A stretch of DNA of 64,000 nt from Tropicimonas sp047971885 (GCF_047971885.1 NZ_JBKEAE010000124.1:36701-100700); one strand, 5' to 3'. Shown: positions 53,011 to 61,970, counted from the stretch's first letter. Program-made: numbers and translations. Notes: a model not told the origin generated them from the sequence alone.

Positions 53011-54858
53011 ATGGCTCAGACCACAGTCAGACTTACCATGGCACAGGCCCTGGTCCGATATCTTTGTAGCCAGTTCATCGACGACGATGGCGTCGAGCGG
53101 CCTCTGTTTGCAGGATGCTTCGCCATTTTTGGGCACGGCAATGTCACTTGCCTGGGCGAAGCGCTGGAGGCCGCCGGTGAGGCTCTGCCCACTTGGCGTG
53201 GGCAGAATGAACAATCGATGACGATGGCCGCCATCGCCTATGCCAAGGCCAAGCGGCGCCGGCAAATTATGGTCGCCGCCTCGTCCATCGGGCCGGGAGC
53301 CACGAACATGATAACGGCGGCGGCGGCGGCGCATTCAAACCGTCTTCCCCTTTTGCTTCTCGCCGGCGACGTATTTGCCGGGCGGCGCCCCGATCCAGTG
53401 CTTCAGCAAGTGGAGAATTTTGGAGATCCCACCCTCACTGTGAACGATGGCTTCAAACCTGTTTCACGCTATTGGGATCGGATCACTCATCCCGGTCAGA
53501 TCTTGAACTCGCTGCCCCAGGCGGTGGCCACCATGCTCGATCCGGCAACCTGCGGCCCCGCTTTCATCGGCCTATGCCAAGATACGCAGGAACTGGCCTT
53601 CGACTATCCCGAGGCATTCTTCGTGCGGACCGTGCACCGCATCGCCCGGCCAAGGCCCGACCGCGCCGCCGTAGCCGACGCCGTTGCAGCGCTCAGCGCT
53701 GCGAAGCGCCCGCTTATCATTGCCGGAGGTGGCGTGCGCTATTCGCTGGCAGAGGCGGAGGTTATGGACTTCGCCCGGCGCCGCGGCATTCCGGTCACGG
53801 AGACGATTGCCGGCAAGGGAACGATGATCCATGGCGATCCGCTCGGCCTCGGCCTGATCGGCGTGCTTGGCTCCTCGTCGGCCAATGGAATGGCGGGCGA
53901 CGCTGACCTGGTGCTTGCCATCGGGACCCGGCTTCAAGATTTCATCACCGGCTCGTGGACCGTCTTTTCCCCGGAGGCGCAGATCGTCGCCATCAATACG
54001 GCCCGCTTCGACGCCGTCAAGCATCGCGCCCTCCCTGTGGTCGGCGATGCACGCGAGACGCTTATTGAAATCGACGCGGCGCTCGGCGGCTGGGCTGCCG
54101 ATCCCTCCTGGCTGGAGCAAGGTCGGCAACTGACGGCGGAATGGGATGCGTTGGTCGACCGCCACCAGGCGGCTGACAATTCGCTCGTGCCCTCCTACGC
54201 CCAGGTTGTCGGCGTCGTGAACCGGCTTTCGCAGCCGGAGGACATGGTTCTGACCTCCGCCGGCGGCATCGTGGGCGAACTGACCAAGGGCTGGCGCTGC
54301 AAGGGCATCTACGGTTTCGATTGCGAGATGGGCTCCTCCACCATGGGTTACGAACTTGCCGGCGGCTGGGGCGCGGCCATGGCGAGGGAGGACGGCGAGG
54401 TCTTCGTTATGCTGGGCGACGGCTCCTACATGATGATGAATTCCGACATCTACTCAGCCGTTCTTGCCGGACACAAGATGACGGTCATCGTCTGCGACAA
54501 TGGCGGCTATGCGGTCATCAACCGGCTGCAAACTGGCAAGGGCAACAAGCCGTTCAATAATCTGATCGCAGACTGCCGCGTCAAGGAGCCCTTTGCGGTC
54601 GACTTCGCTGCCCATGCGGCGGCCATGGGTGCGGCGAGCCGCACGGTAGAAAGCCTGATCGAACTGGAGGACGCGCTGACATGGGCGCGCGAACAAACGC
54701 GGACGACGGTTATCTCGATCAAGGTCGCGCCTGACAAATGGGTTCCCGGCGATGCCTGGTGGGACGTGGGCGTTCCCGAAGTCAGCGAAAGAGCCGAAAT
54801 CCGTGCGGCCCGCGGCGAACATGCTGAAGCGCGCAAGCGCCAAAGATATGGGGTTTGA
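53011..54858 (+). CDS. iolD: 3D-(3,5/4)-trihydroxycyclohexane-1,2-dione hydrolase
   Basis: The 615-residue thiamine-diphosphate enzyme opens the six-membered ring of the inositol-derived diketone. It matches IolD along its length: RLTMAQALVRYLCSQF, GCFAIFGHGNV, QNEQSMTMAAIAYAK, SSIGPGATNMITAAA, FKPVSRYWDRITHP, the ThDP-magnesium motif MLGDGSYMMMNSDIYSAV near residue 468, and WWDVGVPEVSE at the end. GGGGAGGAAGAG precedes the ATG. No iolB, iolC, iolJ or iolA lies nearby. Confidence 0.93.
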   Translation: MAQTTVRLTMAQALVRYLCSQFIDDDGVERPLFAGCFAIFGHGNVTCLGEALEAAGEALPTWRGQNEQSMTMAAIAYAKAKRRRQIMVAASSIGPGATNMITAAAAAHSNRLPLLLLAGDVFAGRRPDPVLQQVENFGDPTLTVNDGFKPVSRYWDRITHPGQILNSLPQAVATMLDPATCGPAFIGLCQDTQELAFDYPEAFFVRTVHRIARPRPDRAAVADAVAALSAAKRPLIIAGGGVRYSLAEAEVMDFARRRGIPVTETIAGKGTMIHGDPLGLGLIGVLGSSSANGMAGDADLVLAIGTRLQDFITGSWTVFSPEAQIVAINTARFDAVKHRALPVVGDARETLIEIDAALGGWAADPSWLEQGRQLTAEWDALVDRHQAADNSLVPSYAQVVGVVNRLSQPEDMVLTSAGGIVGELTKGWRCKGIYGFDCEMGSSTMGYELAGGWGAAMAREDGEVFVMLGDGSYMMMNSDIYSAVLAGHKMTVIVCDNGGYAVINRLQTGKGNKPFNNLIADCRVKEPFAVDFAAHAAAMGAASRTVESLIELEDALTWAREQTRTTVISIKVAPDKWVPGDAWWDVGVPEVSERAEIRAARGEHAEARKRQRYGV

Positions 54859-54859
54859 A

Positions 54860-55624
54860 ATGCTGACCCCCGGCAACGCCTTCAAACAAGGTCTAGCACA
54901 GCAGCGGCAGATGGCAGGCTTCTGGGTCAGCCTCTGCTCGCCCGCATCGGCGGAGATACTGGCTCTTTCCGGGGCGGACTGGCTGCTCCTCGACATGGAA
55001 CATGCACCAAACGAGGTTGCGTCGATTGCCGATCAGCTTCGTGCAGTCGGCAGCGCCTGCCCGGTCGTCGTACGCCCGCCGGAAGCAAATCGAGCTGTCG
55101 CGAAGCGCCTCCTCGATGTTGGTGTTCGCTCGCTGATGTTCCCGATGATCGATACGCCGGAGCAGGCTCGGGAGGCTGTCGCCTGGACGCGCTATCCGCC
55201 CCATGGTGTCCGTGGCATCTCCGGCGTTGTCAGGGCCACGGGCTATGGCCGGAATGCCGACGGATACCTTGCACGCCAGCACGACGACATATGCGTGATC
55301 GTCCAGGCGGAAACGCCGACCGCGCTCGCCAACATTGAGGCGATTGCGGCGGTGGAAGGTGTCGACGCCATCTTTATCGGGCCTGGAGATCTGGCCGCTG
55401 CGATGGGATTCGCCGGCAAGGGAGGCGTGCCCGAGGTGAGGCAGGCCATCCGCGATGGGCTCGGCCGCATCCGTGCGGCCGGGTGTGGTGCGGGTGCCCT
55501 TGGCTATGGTGTGGAGCCCGCGAAGAGCCTGTTCGAGCAGGGTGCTACTTTCGTGGCGGTGGGAGCCGACACATGGATTTTGGCGCGTGAAAGCACCGGG
55601 CTCATTGAAGGAATAAAGCAATGA
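54860..55624 (+). CDS. HpcH/HpaI-family class II aldolase
   Basis: The 254-residue TIM barrel has the family marks: GFWVSLCSPASAEILALSGADWLLLDMEHAPNEV (base His of the DMEH segment), VVVRPPEAN (Arg), LMFPMIDTPEQAREAV, IVQAETPTALANI (metal Glu) and IFIGPGDLAAAMG (metal Asp). Members such as 2-keto-3-deoxy-L-rhamnonate aldolase split 2-keto-3-deoxy acids to pyruvate and an aldehyde. The start at 54860 is one base after the iolD stop; an ATG at 54848 overlapping iolD is also possible. Confidence 0.87.
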   Translation: MLTPGNAFKQGLAQQRQMAGFWVSLCSPASAEILALSGADWLLLDMEHAPNEVASIADQLRAVGSACPVVVRPPEANRAVAKRLLDVGVRSLMFPMIDTPEQAREAVAWTRYPPHGVRGISGVVRATGYGRNADGYLARQHDDICVIVQAETPTALANIEAIAAVEGVDAIFIGPGDLAAAMGFAGKGGVPEVRQAIRDGLGRIRAAGCGAGALGYGVEPAKSLFEQGATFVAVGADTWILARESTGLIEGIKQ

Positions 55625-55699
55625 TTAGCCGCTGCGACGAAGCTGCACGCGCGACCACGATGCAGCCGGCCGCCACCACTCGGTCATAGGAAAAAAGCA

Positions 55700-56626
55700 A
55701 TGCCGCAATTTAAAAACAAAGCCCTGCCCGACGGTGTGAAGCTGGGCGTCAGCCCGCTTAGTTGGACCAACGAGGTCCTTGAGGATCTTGGGGCGGACAT
55801 TACGCTTGAGACTTGCCTTGCGGAAGCCGCCGGCGCGGGTTTTCAGGGCATGGAACTGGGCCGCAAGTTTCCGCGCGATCCGGCCACGCTTAGGAAAGTG
55901 CTGGGCGAACATGGGCTGGAGCTGATCTCCGGCTGGTATTCTGGGCTTCTGGCCGATCGGCCGGTCGCCGAGGAGCAGGTCGCAGTGGCCGCTCATGCTA
56001 GGCTCCTCGCGGACATGGGAGCCGCGGTCATGGTTTATGGCGAGACGGGGTCGATGTTCCCGCATGCGCCGCTGGACGCTTCGATGTCGAAACGGGTGAA
56101 ATTGGACCCCTCAGATATGCGGGACTATGCCGCCCGCCTCGATGAGTTCAGCAGATGGCTGCTCGGTCAATATGGATTGGAACTTGCCTACCACCATCAT
56201 CTGATGATGGTGGCGGAAACCTGGGATGAAATTTCCAGCCTGTTCGACCAGGCGCCGTCTGCCGGCCTGCTGCTCGATACGGGACACGCCTATGCCGGCG
56301 GCTTCGACTATTTCAGCATGATCGAGCGGTTCGCCAGTCGCATCAACCACATCCATCTCAAGGATGTGCGGTCCGATATACTCGAAAGGGTCCGCACTCA
56401 GGATCTCAGTTTCAATGCCAGCGTGCGCGCGGGCATGTTCACCGTTCCTGGGGATGGCGTCATCGACTTCGAGCCACTCCGCCGCTTCGTCAGCGACAGC
56501 GGCTACCAAGGCTGGATGGTGGTTGAAGCTGAACAGGATCCCACCGTTGCCATTCCTGCGCCCACGGTCAGGCGGGCCTTTGACTACGTGAGCGGACTTT
56601 TCGCCGCCTCCAAACCCACAGCCTGA
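55700..56626 (+). CDS. iolE: Inosose dehydratase
   Basis: The 308-residue TIM barrel matches IolE closely: VKLGVSPLSWTNEVLEDLGADITLETCLAEA, GMELGRKFPRDP, LISGWYSGLLADRPVAEEQVA, YHHHLMMVAETWDE, LLLDTGHAYAGG, INHIHLKDVRSDIL, GMFTVPGDGVIDF and GWMVVEAEQDP. Metal ligands Glu, Asp, His and Glu are in these segments. It dehydrates 2-keto-myo-inositol to the diketone used by IolD. It is 75 bases after the aldolase gene and the cluster continues. Confidence 0.93.
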   Translation: MPQFKNKALPDGVKLGVSPLSWTNEVLEDLGADITLETCLAEAAGAGFQGMELGRKFPRDPATLRKVLGEHGLELISGWYSGLLADRPVAEEQVAVAAHARLLADMGAAVMVYGETGSMFPHAPLDASMSKRVKLDPSDMRDYAARLDEFSRWLLGQYGLELAYHHHLMMVAETWDEISSLFDQAPSAGLLLDTGHAYAGGFDYFSMIERFASRINHIHLKDVRSDILERVRTQDLSFNASVRAGMFTVPGDGVIDFEPLRRFVSDSGYQGWMVVEAEQDPTVAIPAPTVRRAFDYVSGLFAASKPTA

Positions 56627-56663
56627 CATCGGCTGCACACTCTCAGCTACGGAAGCGAAAACC

Positions 56664-57833
56664 ATGACAACCTCTCGAATTGGTGTTGGACTTATCTCGG
56701 TCGGCTGGATGGGAAGGCTGCACACGCGCGGATATCGGGGCATTTGTGAATTCTTCCCGGAACTGGATGTTGATGTCGATCTGGTCGTGGCGGCCGATCC
56801 CGTTGAATCCAGTGCCCGTTATGCGGTCGACAGGCTGGGCTATCGCTCGGCGGCATCCGACTACCGCGATGTGCTGGCCAACCCGGATGTCGATGTCGTC
56901 TCGATCTGCTCTCCGAACTTCCTGCATCACGAGATCGCCGTCGCGGCAGCCAAGGCCGGCAAGCATTTTTGGATCGAGAAGCCCATGGGGCGGTCCTTGG
57001 CCGAGTCCCAGGCGATCGCCTCGGCTGCGGCCGAGGCGGGCGTGAAGACGGCGGTTGGCTTCAACTACCGTCATGTTCCCTCCCTGCAACACGCCCGTGA
57101 TCTGGTCCGGTCCGGCGCGCTGGGACGCATAAACAGCGTTAGAGCTGCTTTTCTTGCCGACTATGCGGCGGATCCGGATACGGCATTGTCGTGGCGTTTT
57201 ATCCAGGCACAGTCCGGCCCCGGCGTTCTGTCCGATCTCATGTCGCATGCCGTCGACCTAGCCCAATATATCGTCGGTCCAGTTTCAGAAGTAACCGCGC
57301 TGACAGAAATCTTCATCAAGGAGCGCCCGCTCCCCGCCACGCAAGGTGCGGTAGCTTTCGCCAAAGGCGGAACTGAAGGTCCACGGGGTACGGTTGAAAC
57401 GGACGACTATGCGGCGCTGCTGGCGCGCTTTGCCGAAGGAGCCGTCGGCACGATCGAGGCGTCCCGCGCCCATGTTGGGCCGCACGCGGAATATACGATC
57501 GAAATCTACGGGACCGAAGGGTCGGTACGGTGGAATTTCCACTACATGAACGAGCTCCAATTGGCCATGCGCCAGGAGGCTGGCTACCGGACGGTGCGGG
57601 CCGCGCCGGGGCAGGGCGAGTTTGGGCGCTTCCAGCCCGGCATTGGCCTGTCGATGGGGTTCGATGACCTCAAGACCATCGAGGCTTACCAATTTGTCCG
57701 CTCGGTGATCGAGGACACCCAGATCGCGCCATCCGCCGAGGAGGGGCGCAGCGCTATCGCCGTCGTGCAGGCAGCACTTGATAGCGTGTCGTCGGGCCGA
57801 TGGGAAAAGGTCGCGGGGCCAGTAAGGCCGTAG
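56664..57833 (+). CDS. Gfo/Idh/MocA family oxidoreductase
   Basis: The 389-residue NAD(P) enzyme has GLISVGWMGRLHTRGY, VSICSPNFLHHEIAVAAAKAGKHFWIEKPMGRSLAES with the catalytic EKP, GFNYRHVPSLQHARDLV, SDLMSHAVDLAQYIVG and EIYGTEGSVRWN. It is longer than typical IolG (about 330). These enzymes oxidise inositols, rhizopine-like cyclitols or hexoses. Substrate unknown, but the IolE and IolD neighbours suggest a cyclitol. Confidence 0.9.
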   Translation: MTTSRIGVGLISVGWMGRLHTRGYRGICEFFPELDVDVDLVVAADPVESSARYAVDRLGYRSAASDYRDVLANPDVDVVSICSPNFLHHEIAVAAAKAGKHFWIEKPMGRSLAESQAIASAAAEAGVKTAVGFNYRHVPSLQHARDLVRSGALGRINSVRAAFLADYAADPDTALSWRFIQAQSGPGVLSDLMSHAVDLAQYIVGPVSEVTALTEIFIKERPLPATQGAVAFAKGGTEGPRGTVETDDYAALLARFAEGAVGTIEASRAHVGPHAEYTIEIYGTEGSVRWNFHYMNELQLAMRQEAGYRTVRAAPGQGEFGRFQPGIGLSMGFDDLKTIEAYQFVRSVIEDTQIAPSAEEGRSAIAVVQAALDSVSSGRWEKVAGPVRP

Positions 57834-57970
57834 CCAACGCCATGGTGTCGGGATGGCATTGACCATCACGACGTCGAATTCACTGGCGGGCCAATTCGCA
57901 GCCCAGGCTCCGCCGAGGTCGAGAACAACAGGGCGGGCGGCAGGTGCCGAATCGCGAAAGGAGAAATTAG

Positions 57971-58846
57971 ATGACGGGAATTGCACTTATGGGCGCCGGG
58001 CGCATGGCAAAGGTCCATGCGGCCTCAATTGTTAACGCTGGAGCACGGGTTGCAACAATTTTCGACCCGGTGTCGGCAGCGGCGGAGGCGCTTGCGGAAG
58101 ACACTGGTGCGAAAGTCTGCGCTACAGCAGCGGAAGCGATAGCGGATGTGGACGCGGTTCTCATCGCGACGACCTCGGACACGCATGTCGAGCTGCTGTA
58201 TGAAGCCGTCAAGGCCGGCAAGCCCGCCATGTGCGAGAAGCCGCTGGCACCGAGCTACAAGCAAAGCCTTGAATTCGTGGCGACCGTTGGTGAGGCCGCT
58301 GCTAGGAAAGTGTTCCTCGCCTTCAATCGCCGCTTCGACCGTGGCCACGCCTCGGTGAGGGAGGCCGTGCAATCCGGCAAGATAGGCCGCCTGGAGCAGG
58401 TGACCATTACCAGCCGTGATCCGTTCCCGCCGCCGCTCGATTACATCCCGCGCTCCGGCGGTCTGTTCCGCGATATGATGATCCATGATTTCGACATGGC
58501 GCGCTCAATCGTCGGCAAGGACATCTCCAGCGTAACGGCGCACGGTTCTTCGGTTGTCGATCCCGAGCTCGGTAAGCTCGGCGACATTGACACCGCATCG
58601 GTGACGATGCTGGCGGCGGATGGCACGATCATCACTATCCTCAATTCCCGCCGCTGCGCCTACGGTTTCGACCAGCAGATCGAGGCGTTCGGGGCCACGG
58701 GCATGGTGATGTCAGACAATCCCCGCCAGTCCGGCTTTCGCAGCTTCACCAAGGAAGCGCCGGGCACCGATGCCCCCATCCTTGAATTCTACATGGAGCG
58801 GTACGGGCCAAGCTATACGGCCGAGATCCGCGCCTTTATTCGTTGA
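57971..58846 (+). pseudogene. iolG: IolG-like Gfo/Idh/MocA oxidoreductase, truncated at the 3' end
   Basis: The 291 residues read as an inositol 2-dehydrogenase: GIALMGAGRMAKVHAASIV, IATTSDTHVELLYEAVKAGKPAMCEKPLAPS (catalytic Lys), AFNRRFDRGHASV, SGGLFRDMMIHDFDMARSIVG, GDIDTASVTMLAADGTIITILNSRR. It stops abruptly after ERYGPSYTAEIRAFIR, where relatives continue for about 40 residues. The joint with the trbF remnant is at 58836-58846. Loss of the last helix may or may not abolish activity. Confidence 0.85.
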
Positions 58847-59249
58847 GCGACACCGCGCCTCGGTCCGTGGTGAACTCATAGGCGCGCAGCCATGCTTGCC
58901 GTAGAACGATAGGATCGGAGGGCAGGCCGCGGACCTGCTCGACGAAGCGGGCGAGATGCCAGGCCACTTGCGGGTCGGTGGGCCGATAGTCGGCAACGGC
59001 GGGCTCGACGGCGCGGGCTTCGCCATGGCTGTCGATCTCGACCACCCAGGGAACGACGGTGCCACGCGCCGATTGCCAGACCAGGGCCGAGGCGAATCCG
59101 CCCGCGAGGATCAGGCAGCCGAAGGCCATGAAACGCCAGTTGCGGGCCGAGCCGATACGCTCGTCCCAGACCTGGGCCGCCCGCTGATAGGGCGTGACGG
59201 GTTCCGGTGTCTTGCCGTAATGGGTGGTGGGGCGCTTGAAGATGTTCAT
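58836..59249 (-). pseudogene. trbF: trbF fragment (VirB8-like conjugation protein), truncated
   Basis: 137 residues of the usual 230 or so. The N-terminus NIFKRPTTHYGKTPEPVTPYQRAAQVWDERIGSARNWRFMAF with one membrane helix (about 40-60) and ALVWQSARGTVVPWVVEID is typical. It breaks off at the family segment GAVSLNE, where a TAA now follows in place of the Tyr codon. The missing periplasmic half is replaced by the catabolic cluster. The start overlaps the trbL stop by four bases, as in intact trb operons. Confidence 0.88.
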
Positions 59250-60604
59250 GAGCGGTCGCTTTCCGATAGGCTGATGGATGAGCCGCCGCCGTGGCTGTCA
59301 CCGGCGCGGACTGCGTGGGCGGCGGCGGTGACGCCATGGCTCATGGCCTGGCTGTGGCGCATGCGCTTCGCCCAGGCCGGCGGACCATCGGGCGAAGATG
59401 TGCTTGCAGGCGCGGGCGCAGCGCCACCGCCGATCGTTCCCATGGTCGAGCTGCCGCCGGTCGTCTCGAACCCGCCCTTGATGCCAGCCGCATGGCTGGA
59501 CTTGAGGCTTTCGGTGGCGCGAGAGACGGCGCGTTTCAGAGGGGAGATGGCGGCGGCGCCACCGGCGCGGGCAAGGCCGCCGAGACCAGCCGCGACGCCT
59601 GCTGCGCCGGATTCGCCCATGGAGCCGAGCGTGTAGGCAGAGGAGGCCGCGCCGGCGGCCGATGCGCCGCCGCGCGCCAGGGCAGCGCCGCCGGAAAGGG
59701 CCGCGCCGCCGCCGCGCGCGGCGAGCATAGTTGCGCCCCCGGCCGCGATCGCTGCGCCGCCGACGGCGAGGCCGGTGCCGATGGCAGCGCCGGCGCTGAG
59801 TTGCGGGCCGCCCGAGACTAGGCCGGTGGCAATGCCGGGGCCGAAGATGCCGAGGCCGAGAAGGGAGAGAGCGGCAAGGACGATGGCCATTGCGTCGTCG
59901 ATGGTCGGGGTCGCGCCGCCGAAGCCGGCGGTGAACTGGCCGAACAGCGTCGAGCCGATTCCGATGATGACCGCGAGAACCAGCACCTTGATGCCGGAAG
60001 AGACGACATTGCCCAGGACACGCTCGGCCATGAAGGCGGACTTGCCCCAGAGGCCGAAGGGGATGAGGACGAAGCCGGCCAGTGTGGTCAGCTTGAATTC
60101 AATCAAAGTGACAAACAACTGGATGGCCAAAATGAAGAAGGCGAGGATCACAAGCGCCCAGGCGAAGAACAGGCACAGGAACTGCACGAGGTTCTCGAAG
60201 ACCGCGATCCAGCCCATGAGATCGGAAATGGATTCGAGCAGCGGTCGGCCGGCATCGAGGCCGGTCTGCGCGACGCGGCCGGGGCGCAGGAGATCGGCGG
60301 TCGAAAAGCCGGTGCCGGAAGCCATGAGCCCGAGACCGGCGGACGACTCGAAGACGATGCGGGCGAGATTGTTCCAGTTGGAAATGATGTAGGCGAAGAC
60401 GCCGACGAACAGCGTCTTCTTCACCAGACGCGCGATGATGTCGTCGTCGGCGCCCCAGGCCCAGAAGAGGGCAGCGAGCGTGATGTCGATCACGATCAAC
60501 GTCGTCGCAATAAAGCCGACTTCACTACCGAGCAGACCGAAGCCGGCATCGATGTAGCTCGTGAAGATACCGAGGAAGTTGTCAATGACGCCGGTGCCGC
60601 CCAT
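59246..60604 (-). CDS. trbL: P-type conjugative transfer protein TrbL
   Basis: The 452-residue VirB6-like channel component looks complete. MGGTGVIDNFLGIFTSYIDAGFGLLGSEVGF is followed by six or so helices to about residue 270. A long Gly/Ala-rich tail (about 275-330) follows, then a Ser/Gly/His-rich C-terminus with AWAKRMRHSQAMSHGVTAAAHAVR. Without trbC, D, E, J, G and I it cannot form a conjugation channel on its own. The upstream neighbour should be trbJ but is a trbB stub. Confidence 0.9.
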   Translation of the reverse strand: MGGTGVIDNFLGIFTSYIDAGFGLLGSEVGFIATTLIVIDITLAALFWAWGADDDIIARLVKKTLFVGVFAYIISNWNNLARIVFESSAGLGLMASGTGFSTADLLRPGRVAQTGLDAGRPLLESISDLMGWIAVFENLVQFLCLFFAWALVILAFFILAIQLFVTLIEFKLTTLAGFVLIPFGLWGKSAFMAERVLGNVVSSGIKVLVLAVIIGIGSTLFGQFTAGFGGATPTIDDAMAIVLAALSLLGLGIFGPGIATGLVSGGPQLSAGAAIGTGLAVGGAAIAAGGATMLAARGGGAALSGGAALARGGASAAGAASSAYTLGSMGESGAAGVAAGLGGLARAGGAAAISPLKRAVSRATESLKSSHAAGIKGGFETTGGSSTMGTIGGGAAPAPASTSSPDGPPAWAKRMRHSQAMSHGVTAAAHAVRAGDSHGGGSSISLSESDRS

Positions 60605-60606
60605 GG

Positions 60607-60735
60607 CTCGGGGTTCAGCATCACCTCGACGATGGATGGATCGCGCAACAGGTCCGAGATGGCAGGCCCGAGCGCGGTGCGGAGCATACGTGCGCCGCGT
60701 TCCATCGTTGCCTGTTTGCGATTTTGGCCAACCAT
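60607..60735 (-). pseudogene. trbB: trbB N-terminal fragment (conjugation ATPase)
   Basis: About 43 residues: MVGQNRKQATMERGARMLRTALGPAISDLLRDPSIVEVMLNPE, the start of the VirB11-like ATPase TrbB. The frame then runs into the trbL start region, so trbB's remaining 280 or so residues together with trbC, trbD, trbE and trbJ are missing. The joint lies at 60605-60608. Confidence 0.82.
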
Positions 60736-60971
60736 CTCGTCCCCATTTCCGGGGATGAGGGCGAAGGCGGTCCCCGGATGGGGACGACTAAAAGAACGGC
60801 CAAACGGCCTGATTCAACAAGTTTCGGTCGTAGTAGTAGTGCAGCGAGATAATACAGGCGCACGGCGGAATCGGCTTCGGGCGGCAGCATCAAATCGGGC
60901 AGCCTGAAGCGAATCAGTCTCGTCGTTCAGCGATGGCGTTCCTGCTGCGCGAGCCCGCGCCGGGGAGGAAA

Positions 60972-61379
60972 TCAGGCCAGGGACCAATCCTCGACCCGCA
61001 ATCCGGCTATCCGCGAAAACTCACCGACATTGTTGGTGACGAGGATGAGGTCGCGCGCCATGGCCTGTCCGGCGATTAACGTATCGTAGGGACCGATCGG
61101 GGTGCCGCGCCGTTTCAGCTCGGCCCGGATTTCGCCGGCAACGCGCGCGTCCTCCCGATCGAAGTCGAGGATGGCAAGGTCGGCGAATAAGAGCCGGAGC
61201 GTTTCGAGGTTGAACGCGATCTTCTCACTACGATAGGCGCCGAAATAGAGTTCATGGGCGACCACGGACGAAACGGCGAGCGAGCCAGGTTCGGACGCCT
61301 CGACCCGGCGCAGCAAGGCTTCGGAGCGCCTCGCCAGCAGCGAGATCACAGCATTGGTATCGAGGAGACGGATCGTCAC
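60972..61379 (-). CDS. vapC: PIN-domain toxin VapC
   Basis: The 135-residue ribonuclease has LLDTNAVISLLARR at the N-terminus (catalytic Asp of LDTN), SSVVAHELYFGAYRS (Glu), and DTLIAGQAMARDLILVTNNVGEFSRIAGLRVEDW with the C-terminal Asp and NNxGEF motif. All four acidic residues are present. It starts with GTG at 61379, overlapping the vapB stop by four bases. VapC toxins of this type usually cleave a tRNA. About 236 gene-free bases separate it from the trbB stub. Confidence 0.93.
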   Translation of the reverse strand: MTIRLLDTNAVISLLARRSEALLRRVEASEPGSLAVSSVVAHELYFGAYRSEKIAFNLETLRLLFADLAILDFDREDARVAGEIRAELKRRGTPIGPYDTLIAGQAMARDLILVTNNVGEFSRIAGLRVEDWSLA

Positions 61380-61636
61380 CGGAACGCCTGGTCGAGTTCG
61401 GGCCGCATCTGGTCCTGCGGCTGGTCGCGGCCCTCGGCCATGAAGTCCGCGCTCAAGCCGCGCTCGACAGCGGCATGGAGCGAGGCCCAGCGCCTGCCCT
61501 GGTCGGGCCTGGGACGCAGGATCACCGCGTCGCCTTCGCGCGACACCTCGACCTCCTCGACGTCGAAGCGGAAATCCTTCGGCAAGCGGACGGCCTGCGA
61601 ATTGCCGGATTGGAAGATTTTGGCGATGTGGGGCAT
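61376..61636 (-). CDS. vapB: AbrB/MazE-type antitoxin VapB
   Basis: The 86-residue antitoxin has a SpoVT/AbrB swapped-hairpin DNA-binding domain (HIAKIFQSGNSQAVRLPKDFRFDVEEVEVSREGDAVILRPRPD) and a C-terminal toxin-wrapping part. It is translationally coupled to vapC. The pair would bind its own promoter upstream of 61636. It appears intact inside an otherwise broken element. Confidence 0.92.
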   Translation of the reverse strand: MPHIAKIFQSGNSQAVRLPKDFRFDVEEVEVSREGDAVILRPRPDQGRRWASLHAAVERGLSADFMAEGRDQPQDQMRPELDQAFR

Positions 61637-61697
61637 GGCGGCCTCCCGTATAAACGGAGACGTATATACGTGTCGGATCGAGGTTGCGCAAGCATGG

Positions 61698-61970
61698 TCA
61701 CGCATCGCCATCTTCTTTACGCGGGGAAATGTCATCGGGGATCTCGCTCAGGAAGCTGCTGCCCTGCTGGAGCCGCATACCGAGCGTCTGGACGAAACCC
61801 TCGAACCGCTCCTTGCCCTTGGCCTGGGCTACCGCATGGGCATCCGATGGAAGCGGCGGCGTCGTCGTCAGCCAGTGGCGGATAAACAGCGCCAGTGTGT
61901 CCGCCGTCAGCCGGACGTCGCGTTCGAGCCGCGCAGTCTGGCGCGACAGGCGATCGAGCCGTCGGGTGGA
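61698..61970 (-). pseudogene. CopG-type regulator, C-terminal fragment fused to strawberry-notch remnant
   Basis: The end of this frame reads RRLDRLSRQTARLERDVRLTADTLALFIRHWLTTTPPLPSDAHAVAQAKGKERFEGFVQTLGMRLQQGSSFLSEIPDDI. This is the C-terminal coil of the CopG-family protein normally encoded just before trbB in such elements. Its ribbon-helix-helix N-terminus is missing. In the same frame it is preceded by the strawberry-notch C-terminus, so a deletion joined the two near 61960-61972. Confidence 0.72.

Noticed and set aside
60736..60971. Possible small gene between vapC and the trbB stub (minus-strand frame 60621-60893)
   Set aside because: Its translation runs through the trbB fragment in another frame and has no domain; treated as non-coding.
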